Positions 9,096 through 17,537 are shown, counted from the stretch's first letter. The stretch: DNA of 19,059 nucleotides from Elusimicrobiota bacterium (GCA_028871595.1 JAGWMT010000029.1:1-19059); one strand, 5' to 3'. The notes: generated by a model from the sequence alone, not told the origin. Numbers and translations: made by a program.

Positions 9096-9707
9096 TCAGA
9101 GCTCGATCCCGGAGCCGCCGACGAAGAACGCCACCACGGCCTCCGCCTCGCGCTCCAACGCGCCTTCCTTGCCGTACACCAGCTTGCGCATCGTGGCGCT
9201 GCGGCACAAGCCGATGAAGGCGGCGGCCGCGTATTCCGAGTCGCCGATCGAGCGGGCCTGATCCTTCGACGCCGCCGTCAGAATGCGCCGGAGAACGAGG
9301 TGGTTCGCCCGGAATTTCTCCAGCAGCCGCCCGCGCGACCGTGGGCCGCAGCCGAGCATGCGGCCGGCGCCGAGGTGCCCCATGAAATCGTGGTTGCGGT
9401 CGAAATGATTGAGGACCACCTTCGCCGCCGCGAGGAGGAGATCTTTCCCCTTCACGTCGGTCTTGACCAAGGTCTCCAGTTCGAATCCCAGAGAATCCAC
9501 CAGGTCGGCAAAGGCCGCGGCGAACAGCTCTTCCTTGCTCTTGAAATAAAGGAAAAGGGTTCCCTTCGCGACGCCGGCCCGCTTGGCGATGTCGTCCAGA
9601 ACGATGTCGGTGAAGTCCCGTTCGACGAGCAGGCGGCGCGCCGCCTCCATGATATGGCGCTTCTTGGCGTCCGGATCGCGCACGACGGGGCGGGGGGTGG
9701 CGGGCAT
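9096..9707 (-). CDS. TetR-family transcriptional repressor of the efflux operon
   Basis: A 203-residue TetR/AcrR-type regulator. The N-terminal DNA-binding domain is canonical: KKRHIMEAARRLLVERDFTD (residues 15-34) leads into the helix-turn-helix at about 36-55, DDIAKRAGVAKGTLFLYF, followed by KSKEELF. The C-terminal ligand-binding half is helical and not conserved enough to name the ligand. The reading frame extends to 9776, but that longer form would start upstream of the apparent promoter; ATG at 9705-9707 lies about 20 bases after the predicted transcription start and begins just before the conserved domain, so I chose it. No clear Shine-Dalgarno precedes it. It is the first gene of the tetR-OMF-adaptor-transporter operon. 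The palindromic operator on the promoter makes negative autoregulation and pump induction the likely mode. Confidence 0.93.
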   Translation of the reverse strand: MPATPRPVVRDPDAKKRHIMEAARRLLVERDFTDIVLDDIAKRAGVAKGTLFLYFKSKEELFAAAFADLVDSLGFELETLVKTDVKGKDLLLAAAKVVLNHFDRNHDFMGHLGAGRMLGCGPRSRGRLLEKFRANHLVLRRILTAASKDQARSIGDSEYAAAAFIGLCRSATMRKLVYGKEGALEREAEAVVAFFVGGSGIEL

Positions 9708-9717
9708 AATTTTTATG

Positions 9718-9735
9718 ACTGACTGGTTAGTCAGT
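9718..9735. promoter_or_regulatory. Palindromic TetR-type operator
   Basis: ACTGACT (9718-9724) and AGTCAGT (9729-9735) form a perfect seven-base inverted repeat around GGTT. It sits 11 bases before the chosen start codon of the repressor gene and overlaps the -10 box and the predicted transcription start. The size and symmetry are typical for TetR-family homodimers. That this repressor binds it is inferred from position. Confidence 0.8.
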
Positions 9736-9760
9736 ATACCATTCGCCGCGGTTTCCGCAA
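9733..9760 (-). promoter_or_regulatory. Promoter of the efflux operon
   Basis: On the minus strand TTGCGG (9760-9755) and TATACT (9738-9733) are spaced by 16 bases, with predicted transcription start near 9726. The -10 box shares three bases with the operator, so a bound repressor would block RNA polymerase. Confidence 0.65.
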
Positions 9761-9843
9761 CAGCCTCGTCGGTCACGCCGATTTGGACGCGACGCGGGCC
9801 GCGGATGTGTCGCGGCCGGCGCCCTCGCGCTGATCGCGAGCGT

Positions 9844-10212
9844 CTAACGCGCCAGCCGGACGAGCGCCAGGGCCAGCAGGGCGGGAACCGCCTGCACCCA
9901 GAAGATCCGGGGAGAGACCGTCGCCGCGCCGACGGCCCCGGCGACGACGACGCAGACCAGGAAGAACGTCTTGACGGAGAGCGCCGTCGCGGGATCGGAC
10001 GCGAGGAGCCCCCAGAGCAGCCCGGCGGCCAAAAACCCGTTGTAGAGCCCCTGGTTGAACGCCAGGGCCGAAGAAATCCGCGCCATGTCCGGGGTCAAAC
10101 GAAAGATTCTCAGTCCCAGCGGCTTGGTCCAGAAGAACATCTCCAGGACGAGGAAGCCGGCGTGCTCAAGCGCCGCGAAGGAGACGCACGCGGAAGCGAG
10201 AAGGCGGGTCAT
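9844..10212 (-). CDS. DUF1304 family small membrane protein
   Basis: A 122-residue hydrophobic protein with about four membrane helices that matches the DUF1304 pattern throughout: ALEHAGFLVLEMFFW near the N-terminus, ALAFNQGLYNGFLAAGLLWG in the middle and VVAGAVGAATVS followed by VQAVPALLALAL at the end. The length is normal for the family. No biochemical function is established. The ATG has no Shine-Dalgarno; a run of six C (on the minus strand) separates it from a candidate -10 box, suggesting a leaderless transcript. It reads toward the efflux operon on the same strand, but 136 bases and a separate promoter lie between, so joint regulation is doubtful. The gap 9777-9843 holds two GC-rich hairpins without T-runs and no gene. 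Confidence 0.85.
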   Translation of the reverse strand: MTRLLASACVSFAALEHAGFLVLEMFFWTKPLGLRIFRLTPDMARISSALAFNQGLYNGFLAAGLLWGLLASDPATALSVKTFFLVCVVVAGAVGAATVSPRIFWVQAVPALLALALVRLAR

Positions 10213-10218
10213 GGGGGG

Positions 10219-10247
10219 ACTTTAACTCATCCCGCTCCGGCGCGCAA
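10219..10247 (-). promoter_or_regulatory. Candidate promoter of the DUF1304 gene (leaderless)
   Basis: On the minus strand TTGCGC (10247-10242) and TAAAGT (10224-10219) are 17 bases apart, and the ATG begins exactly six bases after the -10 box. This places the expected transcription start on or next to the A of the start codon. Confidence 0.45.
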
Positions 10248-10268
10248 CCGGCTGTGACCGAAATCGTA

Positions 10269-10297
10269 TTGACTTGATCGTTTTTTTTTATTACATT
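10269..10297 (+). promoter_or_regulatory. Candidate promoter of the envelope operon
   Basis: TTGACT (10269-10274) and TACATT (10292-10297) are spaced by 17 bases, and the spacer contains a run of nine T (10281-10289), rare in this GC-rich DNA. Transcription from near 10304 would give a leader of about 52 bases. It is divergent from, and close to, the DUF1304 promoter. Confidence 0.55.
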
Positions 10298-10342
10298 CTT
10301 GACACAGCCGCGTAAAATCCAAATCCACAGCCCCCGTTTTTC

Positions 10343-10348
10343 GAGGAG
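10343..10348 (+). promoter_or_regulatory. Ribosome binding site that fixes the start of the giant gene
   Basis: GAGGAG lies seven bases before GTG 10356. It selects this GTG over the TTG at 10299, which has no such site and would add a 19-residue tail in front of the signal peptide. Confidence 0.75.
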
Positions 10349-10355
10349 CCAACGC

Positions 10356-13300
10356 GTGAGAAGATTGCTCGGAGCCAGCCTCCTCTTCATCGCCGCCGCC
10401 GCCAACGCCGCGCTCTCCAACCTCACCGTCGTCGTCAAGAGCCCCGCCGGAACCCCGCTCGCCGGGGTCAACGTCGCCGCGGTCTCCTTCGTCAACGGCC
10501 AGCCGGACGCCTCGGTGTCGCAGATCGGTCTCACCGACGCCGGCGGCACCCTCAATTTCGATGGAACCGGGATCGCGCACACTCTGACCGTCGGCAACGT
10601 CTACCAGATCGTGGCCTCCAGCCAGGGTTTCCTGCCCGGCTTCCTGGACCAGTTCGGCGGGAATCCTCCGACCGTGACGGCCGCGGCCCCGGGCGTCTCG
10701 ACTCCGACGGTCAACATCGTGCTCAGCTCGGCCGGGGTCTCCTCGCTCGGCGAGATCGACGTGAACGTGACCAACGCCTCGCCCAACGTCCTGGTGTTCG
10801 GCCAGCTCAGCCTGAAGACCGGCGGCGGCGCGTCCGCCTACGGCATCACCAACACCGGCGTCGCCGGCGCGGGCAACTTCCAGTTCTTCAACGTGCATTC
10901 CGCCAGCGCGGGCGTGTACCAGGCCTCCGCGTTCGACCCCATCAAGAACCGCTCCGCCTCGGTGCAGATCGCCGCGACGCTGAATTCCGGCGCGACGCTC
11001 TCGGTGGGCGCGCCGCTGAACTTCACCAACGCTCCGGCGCCCGTCGCGAACATCAGCCAGACCCAAGCCTCCGGCCAAGGGGGCCGCCTGAGCGTCTACG
11101 GAGTGGTGATCGACACCGCCGGCACCCCGATCCCCTACCTCGGCCTCAACTTCCAGTCCCAATATAAGGACGCCTACAATCAGACCTTCAACGATTGGCG
11201 CGGCGCCCAGACCGACCAGAACGGCGTCTTCCAGATCTACGACCTGCGCGCCGGCACCACCTACTACACGAACATCTCCGGCGGCTGCAACCCCAGCTCC
11301 GGCGGCTGCTACCAAGGCTCGCAGAGCACGTCGGCGGCCTCTTTCGGCGCGGCGCCCGGAATCAACGACTTCGTCTACAACTCCACCTCCACGGTCCTGT
11401 CCCTCAAGTTCCAACTGACCCAGATCGCGGCGGGCAACGGCGTCCTGAAGGTCTACGTCCAGGATCAGTTCGGCAAATCCTTCCCGCAGGCCGGCGTGGG
11501 ACTGTTCCCGGACGGCATGGGCTGGCAGACCGCGCCCGGCGCGGCGTGCGCCGGTCCTTTCGCCTCGAATCCCGGCTTCAAATCGCTGAACGCGCAGACG
11601 TCCGCGACGGGCTACCTCCTCCTGACCGGCCTGCCCTCGGGGAACTACCAGCTTTACGCCTGGAGCGCCTACGGCCAGGCCGCGTTCAACGGAGGACCCG
11701 ACGGCAAGCTGAATTACGGCCCGTGCAGCACCAGCGGCATCGGCGCCGACGACCGGCGCCTGACCATCGATACCACCACCCCCAGCGGCATGGGCTACGT
11801 CTACGACAACGCCGGCAACGCCGTTTACAACAACGTCTCCTCGGTGACGATCGTCGTCAACGTCGCGACCGGGAGCCTCACCGGGTTGGTCCAAGGGAGC
11901 CTGAAGTTCCCGTCCGTGGTGGACCTGTCCTCCAGCCCCATCTCGATCGTGCTCTATCCGCAGTGCGGCAACGGTCAGACCTGCGGCGGCGGCGGCTTCA
12001 CCGGCTTCAGCAGCGCCAGCACCGGCCCGGTGATTAACTACTCGATCCCCGTGTCCAGCGGCCAGTCCTACTACATGCAGGTCACGTCGGACTTCTGGGG
12101 CGCCGTGTTCCCCGGCGGCAACCAGCCCCAGCCGAACCTGACCACCTCCTCGGCGGCCGTCGTCAACATGAACTTCTTCCCCGCCGGAAAGGTCGTCGGG
12201 TCCATGCGCAAGCCCGACGGGAGCATCTTCGTTCCGCCGAGCAGCAATCAAGGTGGGAATCCCAACGTGACCGCGCAAGGCAACAACTCGTGGGGCAACA
12301 CCCAGATCAGCAACGACGGCAGCTTCTCCCTGGGCGGTTTGCTTCCCGGTCAATACACTTTGCTCGCGCAGAATTACAGCGGCGGGTCCTCCTTCCCGTT
12401 CACGACCAAGCAGCCCGCGCCGAAGCTCACGATCCAGGCCAATCAGACGATCAGCCAGGACATGTACCTGTCCGACGCGGTCACGGTCCAACCGATCGCG
12501 GGCCTGGGCTCGCTTCCACCCCTGACGATCCTCACCTCCTGCCCGGCGAACAGCGACTGCCCGCCGGAAACCTACGAGGCCTACGCTCTCCCCCAAGGCA
12601 CGCCGTTCACGCCGGCCACGGTCGCCGGCCTGCTGGCCGGCGGCGGGGGAGGCACTCCGGGACTTTTTCCATATTCCCCGGTATCAGGCCAGGCCAATAT
12701 CTGCAGCGGAGGCTACCTCCCGGCGCCCGGCTTCTGCACCTCGCCGCTTGCGGCCAGCAAGTCCGGCTCGGCCTTCGACTTCTACCTCATGCGGAAGGGG
12801 GGGTTCGACTCCGGTAATCTGGTGGGAGGCACGCGCCCCTATTTCGTCATTGAAACGTCCACCAAGAACGTCATCGTCAACGCGGCGTCGGCCGTCAATT
12901 CGGTCTTCAACCCGAACGGCGGCGGCTCCGGCTCGACCACGACCGTGCAGAACGTGAACTTGACGCCGAACCCGTCGTTGAACGGTCTGGCGCAGGCGAC
13001 CTTGGCCGGCACGGTCACGGCGACGAACATGATCAACCTGCGGCAGTTCCAGCAGTTGGCTGGAAATTTCGAAGCCTTCCTTCAATATCTGCCCATCGTC
13101 TGGGCCTACGACTCCAGCGGCACCCTCAAGAGCGCGGGTTTGGTGGTTCCGTACCCGCCGAACGAGAAGCCGAAGGACACCGCGCTGAACCAGGCCGTCG
13201 CCTCGGGGAATTTCCAGCAGTTCCAGAACCTGACCGGGCCCGCGCCGACCGGCTGGGGCGCCCTCGGCTACGAGATCCGCGGCCTGACCGCGGGCCAAAC

Positions 13301-15353
13301 CTACAACCTGGTCGTCACCACGCCCAACTACCCGCCGTTCAAGACCTCGGTCGTTCTCGGCGTGGCGAATTCGACCAAGACGGTGGATGTGAACCTGGAC
13401 TCCAACCCCGGCGTCAGCATTTCGGGACTGGTGCAGAGCACCAGCGCCGCCGCCATCGGGGGCGCGCAGGTGACCGTCAAGGCGCCCGGCTATCGGCCGA
13501 CGACCCTGACCACCGACGGCGCCGGCAACTGGAGCCTGAGCGGTCTCGGCGCCGGCCGCTACAACGTGCTGGCGGTCGCCGCCGGCTACGCGCAGGGCGC
13601 GCAGGACGTGGACGTCAGCGGCAGCGGCGCCGTCGTGGTGCCCGCGTTCTCCCTGCCCGCCGTCAACGCCTCGATTTCGGGCACCGTCTACACCAATAAC
13701 CCGGTCTGCCCCGCCGGCGCGACCTGCTCCGCGTTCGGCAAGACGGTCCTGCAGGGCGTGACCGTGCTGGCGTACGACGACACGATCAACGTTCAGAGCC
13801 CCACGGCATCCCTGCCCCTGTATCGCGCCGCCACCGATTCGAGCGGCACCTATAAGATCATCGGCCTGTCCACCTCGTTGATATCGGGCACCACGAACTA
13901 CCACCGCTTCAAGGTGTTCGTCAACGCGCCCGGCTACTACGTCCTCAACCAGTCCACCGAGGTTCCCGGCGCCGTGCAAGGCTTCGACTTCGCCCTGAAG
14001 CCCAAGCCGCTGGACGTCAACGTGTTCGGACACCAGGTCGGCGCCAACTACGAGTTCCAGATCACGAATTTCCAGGACTTCTCCGGCGGAAACGCCTGGA
14101 TCGGCGCCTCGCCGTTCGTCCTGGCCACGTCCACGCCGCTGCCGCAGAACTCGTTCGTCCAGCGCGTGGACGCGGACGGCAACCCGCAGCTCTTCCTCGA
14201 TTACTCGACCGCCACTTTGACCGCGGGGACGGTCTACACTTTGCACATCGCGGCCCAGCCCAACGACCCCCGCGCGCCGTTGGTCGTCAAGGAGGTCACT
14301 TTCGGCCTGAGCCTGCCGCACGGCGTCTGCGAGAGCATCGACCAGGCGCTGATCGGCGACGAGTCCGGCGTCAACTCCCAGGGCCTGCCCGATAACAACG
14401 TCCCGCTGGACATCAGCGGCGGCGCGGGGGGCAACGGCTCGGGGCTCTCCTTGCCCGTCGGCGGCGTGATTCCCACGCTCTCCACCGCCATCCCGGCCAT
14501 GTGCATGACGGAGACCGACGCGGCCGCCTCGCCCCAGGCCACCTTGGGGTTGCGCACGTCCGGCCTCAGCCTCTCCGCCTTTTTGAGCGGCGTCTACAAC
14601 GTGACTCTTTCGAGCATCAACTACACGGCCAAGGGCGTGGATATGACCTTGGCCTACAATCAGACCGGAGCCGACCTCAACGACCTGGCGGTCTACACGT
14701 TCGACAGCCCGTCCCAGCAATGGAAGCTGGTCCCGGGGCTGCAGACCATCGATCCCGTGCGGGGCACCATCTCGGTCAAGGGGCTCAAGAGCCTGGCCAG
14801 CGTCCTGTCCGTCGCGGGCACGGGCACCGGCGTGACCGAGGCCGGCACCGCGTCGAATCAGCGGATCGGCCTGATGGCGCTGTCCGACGGGCAGGGCTAC
14901 CGCCCCGACACGCGGGTGGCCGGGGCGACGGACTCGGGCCTGTTCGCCGTCCTGCGTCCGTCGCAGGTGGGCGGCGGCACCTACTCGGGCACCACGGTCC
15001 GCATCTACAACTTCCCGAATCCGTTCGATCTGCAGAGCAAGACCATCACTCTGGCGCCGACGTCGAATTGCACCGGCTCGGCCACCAGCATCCTGACCAA
15101 CGGCACCGTGATCAAGTATGAGATTCCCGCCGGCGTCAGCGGCCACGCCGTGATCCGCCTTTACACCTTGTCGGGCCGGCTGGTGCGGGAGATCGACGCG
15201 GGAGACGTTTCGCCCAGCAGCTGCTCGTACATCCAATGGGACGGCCGGAACCGCAGCGGACAGGCGGTCGCCAACGGCGTCTACTACGGCCTCCTGTCGG
15301 TCGCGGGGACCAAGCAGTCGTCGGGAACCTTCAAGCTGGCGGTGATCAAGTGA
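10356..15353 (+). CDS. Giant secreted multidomain protein: carboxypeptidase-regulatory-like repeats and FlgD-like C-terminus
   Basis: A 1665-residue exported protein. The signal peptide is RRLLGASLLFIAAAANA with a likely cut after residue 18. It continues as a string of beta-sandwich modules resembling carboxypeptidase regulatory/CNA-B folds. Clear examples begin near residues 22 (LTVVVKSPAGTPLAGVNV), 243 (LSVYGVVIDTAGTPIPYLGL), 361, 610 (VVGSMRKPDGSIF), 1020 (ISGLVQSTSAAAIGGAQVTV) and 1106 (ISGTVYTNN), often ending in Gly-Leu turns such as LGGLLPGQYTLLAQ and LSGLGAGRYNVLAV. The last 120 residues (about 1548-1665) form a FlgD-like Ig/sorting module: VRIYNFPNPFD, AVIRLYTLSGRLVREI, WDGRNRSGQAVANGVYYGLL. 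Paired cysteines recur along the chain. No catalytic motif is visible, so an adhesive or structural surface role is likely. The GTG start is set by GAGGAG; the stop overlaps the next gene by four bases. Confidence 0.85.
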   Translation: MRRLLGASLLFIAAAANAALSNLTVVVKSPAGTPLAGVNVAAVSFVNGQPDASVSQIGLTDAGGTLNFDGTGIAHTLTVGNVYQIVASSQGFLPGFLDQFGGNPPTVTAAAPGVSTPTVNIVLSSAGVSSLGEIDVNVTNASPNVLVFGQLSLKTGGGASAYGITNTGVAGAGNFQFFNVHSASAGVYQASAFDPIKNRSASVQIAATLNSGATLSVGAPLNFTNAPAPVANISQTQASGQGGRLSVYGVVIDTAGTPIPYLGLNFQSQYKDAYNQTFNDWRGAQTDQNGVFQIYDLRAGTTYYTNISGGCNPSSGGCYQGSQSTSAASFGAAPGINDFVYNSTSTVLSLKFQLTQIAAGNGVLKVYVQDQFGKSFPQAGVGLFPDGMGWQTAPGAACAGPFASNPGFKSLNAQTSATGYLLLTGLPSGNYQLYAWSAYGQAAFNGGPDGKLNYGPCSTSGIGADDRRLTIDTTTPSGMGYVYDNAGNAVYNNVSSVTIVVNVATGSLTGLVQGSLKFPSVVDLSSSPISIVLYPQCGNGQTCGGGGFTGFSSASTGPVINYSIPVSSGQSYYMQVTSDFWGAVFPGGNQPQPNLTTSSAAVVNMNFFPAGKVVGSMRKPDGSIFVPPSSNQGGNPNVTAQGNNSWGNTQISNDGSFSLGGLLPGQYTLLAQNYSGGSSFPFTTKQPAPKLTIQANQTISQDMYLSDAVTVQPIAGLGSLPPLTILTSCPANSDCPPETYEAYALPQGTPFTPATVAGLLAGGGGGTPGLFPYSPVSGQANICSGGYLPAPGFCTSPLAASKSGSAFDFYLMRKGGFDSGNLVGGTRPYFVIETSTKNVIVNAASAVNSVFNPNGGGSGSTTTVQNVNLTPNPSLNGLAQATLAGTVTATNMINLRQFQQLAGNFEAFLQYLPIVWAYDSSGTLKSAGLVVPYPPNEKPKDTALNQAVASGNFQQFQNLTGPAPTGWGALGYEIRGLTAGQTYNLVVTTPNYPPFKTSVVLGVANSTKTVDVNLDSNPGVSISGLVQSTSAAAIGGAQVTVKAPGYRPTTLTTDGAGNWSLSGLGAGRYNVLAVAAGYAQGAQDVDVSGSGAVVVPAFSLPAVNASISGTVYTNNPVCPAGATCSAFGKTVLQGVTVLAYDDTINVQSPTASLPLYRAATDSSGTYKIIGLSTSLISGTTNYHRFKVFVNAPGYYVLNQSTEVPGAVQGFDFALKPKPLDVNVFGHQVGANYEFQITNFQDFSGGNAWIGASPFVLATSTPLPQNSFVQRVDADGNPQLFLDYSTATLTAGTVYTLHIAAQPNDPRAPLVVKEVTFGLSLPHGVCESIDQALIGDESGVNSQGLPDNNVPLDISGGAGGNGSGLSLPVGGVIPTLSTAIPAMCMTETDAAASPQATLGLRTSGLSLSAFLSGVYNVTLSSINYTAKGVDMTLAYNQTGADLNDLAVYTFDSPSQQWKLVPGLQTIDPVRGTISVKGLKSLASVLSVAGTGTGVTEAGTASNQRIGLMALSDGQGYRPDTRVAGATDSGLFAVLRPSQVGGGTYSGTTVRIYNFPNPFDLQSKTITLAPTSNCTGSATSILTNGTVIKYEIPAGVSGHAVIRLYTLSGRLVREIDAGDVSPSSCSYIQWDGRNRSGQAVANGVYYGLLSVAGTKQSSGTFKLAVIK

Positions 15354-16285
15354 ATCGCCCTCGAGCCGCCGTACTCGCCCTCGTCCTGGCCGCCGCGCCG
15401 GCCGCGGCCCTCAACATCGTCACCGGCGGACCCGGCACCAGCGGCGCGGACTTCCTGACCATCGGCGTGGGCGCGCGCCCGCTCGCGATGGGCGGAGCCT
15501 TCTCCGCCGTGGACACGGGCGCCGACGCCAACGCGGTCAACTGGAACCCCGCGGCCCTCGGCTTCGTGGACAAGCCCGACGTGACGGCCAGCTACAACTC
15601 GCTGTTCGTGGACGAGAATCAGGGCTACCTCGGCTATGCGGCGCCCGTGGGCAAGAACGGCGGCGCGTGGGCGGGCGGATTCAACTACCTGGGAGTGAGC
15701 AACATCGAACGGCGCGGCACCACCGACACGGAGACGCCCGTGGGCACGTTCGACAACCAGAACTACGCGGCCAGCCTTTCCTACGCGAAGGCGTTCGGAA
15801 ACTGGGCGTCCCTGGGCGGGACCTTGAAGTACGTGCGGACCTCCCTGGACACCCTCAAGGAGAGCGCGATGGCCGCGGACGCGGGCGTCCTGGCGCGCGC
15901 GCCCGTCGCGGGGCTGACCTTCGGTTTCGCCATGCGAAACCTCGGGACCAATATCGGCCCGGACAGCATGCCGCTCGCCTTCAAGGGCGGCGCCGCCTAC
16001 AAGCTCCTGCAGGACAAACTGCTGCTCGCCTCGGACATCGACTGGCTGACGACCGAGCGGCGCGGCTACTGGAGCTTCGGCTCCGAGTACTGGATCAGCC
16101 CGAACCTGGCGGTCCGCGCCGGGTATCAGCTCGGGCACGGGGCCGATCAGCTGCAAAGCCGCCTGGTCGGCTTCGGCGCCGGGCTGGGCGTGAAATTCAA
16201 CCGCTTCACCATGGACTACGCGTTCATCCCGTACGGCGACCTGGGGGACACACACCGCATGACCATCGGCCTGCGCTTCGAGTGA
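15350..16285 (+). CDS. PorV/UPF0164-like outer-membrane protein
   Basis: A 311-residue exported protein resembling the PorV/PorQ and UPF0164 families, FadL-like barrels; PorV is part of the type IX secretion machinery in Bacteroidetes and binds the C-terminal signals of cargo. The signal peptide runs to about residue 20 (LVLAAAPAAA). The family hallmark follows: GADFLTIGVGARPLAMGGAF (about 32-51), then DANAVNWNPAALGF, then alternating beta strands and a C-terminal strand ending MTIGLRFE. The GTG start (15350) overlaps the stop of the giant gene as GTGA and has little Shine-Dalgarno of its own, implying translational coupling. The frame is open further upstream, but only from this codon does a signal peptide begin. 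The role in export of the giant protein is inferred from family and position; no other type IX component is in the window. Confidence 0.82.
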   Translation: MNRPRAAVLALVLAAAPAAALNIVTGGPGTSGADFLTIGVGARPLAMGGAFSAVDTGADANAVNWNPAALGFVDKPDVTASYNSLFVDENQGYLGYAAPVGKNGGAWAGGFNYLGVSNIERRGTTDTETPVGTFDNQNYAASLSYAKAFGNWASLGGTLKYVRTSLDTLKESAMAADAGVLARAPVAGLTFGFAMRNLGTNIGPDSMPLAFKGGAAYKLLQDKLLLASDIDWLTTERRGYWSFGSEYWISPNLAVRAGYQLGHGADQLQSRLVGFGAGLGVKFNRFTMDYAFIPYGDLGDTHRMTIGLRFE

Positions 16286-16292
16286 CATCCAC

Positions 16293-17537
16293 GTGAAATT
16301 TCTCCCGATTTTTCTCGCGGCGTCCCTGATGGTCCTGCTGTCCGGCGCCTCCTTCGCCCAGCGCGAACCAGGCTGGAAGGCCCAAGGCGACATGGATTTG
16401 ATGCTCGGCCAATACTTCTTCAACGACAGCGCCGGCGCGGTCAACGGCTACGCCAACGCCGACGCGCAGCTGCTGCGCAGCCTGTCCAGCGACTGGGGCT
16501 TCTACCTGGAAGGCAACGCCACTTACACGGGCTTCAAGCAGGTCAACGAGCTGGCCGGCGGCGGAACCTTGTTCCAGCAGAGCCTGGACCTGGGCGCCGG
16601 CGCCAAATGGGTGAAGCGCTGGGACGACGGCTGGAGCCTGATGCCGCGCGTCGGCTTCAAGACCGACCTGTTCCGGGAGACGACGGACGAGAAGTGGGGA
16701 AAGGGGCTTTACGACTTCTGGCGCCCCGAGCTGGGCGTCGTCTGGGAGCACAAGACCCGCTACGGCGACGACATCCCCTGGATGTGGCAGCTGTCCTACG
16801 ACCTGTATTACACGCACTACCCGCACTTCCAGTCGCTGAGCACGCAGTTCAACACCGAGCAGGCCGCGCCGAATCCGGGCTCGCGCATCCTGGACACCGT
16901 CACCCATCAATTCGCCTGGCGCAACGAGTACGACCTGCCGGGCTTCGTCAACGCGTGGATGCTCTATTCGATCTCCTTCATCAGCTTCACCGACCAGAAG
17001 GTCGTGCAGTCCCAGGGCCAGTTCCTCAGCACGAACCGCTCCGACACCTACCAAAGCCTGAACCTGGGCGTGAGCAAGCGCTACCTCGACTGGGAGCGCC
17101 TGGGCCGCGTGAGGCCCGTGGCCGGCGTCAGCGTCACCTTGGCCGATCAGATCTCGAATCAGAACAGCTTCGACGCGGATCCGGCGCGGCTGAAATATAT
17201 CGGCGCGTATTACGATTACTGGGAGGCGCGGATTTCGCCCAGCCTGACGGCCACCTTCCTGGCCGTGAAGACCGTGGCGCGCGTCGGCGTGGACTTCGCC
17301 AGCCGCTCCTACACCGGCCGCCTGTCGCAGAATTCCGACGGCAGCTACAAGAGCTCCAAGCTGCAGCAGTTCACCGAGGGCGTGGCGTTGGACGTCAGCC
17401 AGCCCGTCTGGCGCGCGCTGGACTTCAAGCTGCGCGCGGCCTGGTCGAACACCAGCGCCAACACCGCCTACGAGCAGACCTACCAGTACAATTACCACGA
17501 CTACAACTACTTCGCGGGGGTCGGATGGAAATTCTGA
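16293..17537 (+). CDS. Predicted outer-membrane beta-barrel protein, unknown function
   Basis: I do not recognise a named family. The 414-residue product has a signal peptide (MKFLPIFLAASLMVLLSGAS, cut near FA|Q at residue 22) and then many amphipathic, aromatic-rich strands (for example WGFYLEGNATYTGF, WMWQLSYDLYYTHY, FVNAWMLYSISFISFTDQ, YNYHDYNYFAGVGWKF). It ends in Phe, as expected for proteins inserted by the Bam machinery. The strand number looks sufficient for a mid-sized barrel. The start is GTG, seven bases after the PorV-like stop, without an obvious Shine-Dalgarno; the end overlaps the FecR-domain gene by 13 bases. Its place inside the operon suggests it works with the giant secreted protein, as a pore, an anchor or an assembly factor; this is inference. 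Confidence 0.75.
   Translation: MKFLPIFLAASLMVLLSGASFAQREPGWKAQGDMDLMLGQYFFNDSAGAVNGYANADAQLLRSLSSDWGFYLEGNATYTGFKQVNELAGGGTLFQQSLDLGAGAKWVKRWDDGWSLMPRVGFKTDLFRETTDEKWGKGLYDFWRPELGVVWEHKTRYGDDIPWMWQLSYDLYYTHYPHFQSLSTQFNTEQAAPNPGSRILDTVTHQFAWRNEYDLPGFVNAWMLYSISFISFTDQKVVQSQGQFLSTNRSDTYQSLNLGVSKRYLDWERLGRVRPVAGVSVTLADQISNQNSFDADPARLKYIGAYYDYWEARISPSLTATFLAVKTVARVGVDFASRSYTGRLSQNSDGSYKSSKLQQFTEGVALDVSQPVWRALDFKLRAAWSNTSANTAYEQTYQYNYHDYNYFAGVGWKF

Noticed and set aside
9708..9776. Longer tetR reading frame starting at 9776
   Set aside because: The extra residues would be encoded upstream of the predicted transcription start and across the operator, and they match no TetR N-terminus.
9797..9840. 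Two GC-rich hairpins downstream of the DUF1304 gene as a terminator
   Set aside because: Stems are six to seven base pairs and no T-run follows on the minus strand; such stems are expected by chance in this GC-rich DNA.
10299..10327. Perfect TTGACA at 10299-10304 as a second promoter
   Set aside because: No acceptable -10 hexamer 16-18 bases downstream; TAAAAT at 10313 is only eight bases away.
10299..10355. TTG start at 10299 for the giant protein
   Set aside because: No ribosome binding site, and it would place a charged tail before the signal peptide; GAGGAG with GTG 10356 is much better.
12684..15236. Minus-strand open frame of 850 codons opposite the giant gene
   Set aside because: It is rich in Arg, Gly and Val with no recognisable domain, typical of the antisense of GC-rich coding DNA; the plus-strand frame has a signal peptide, repeats and coupling to the next gene.
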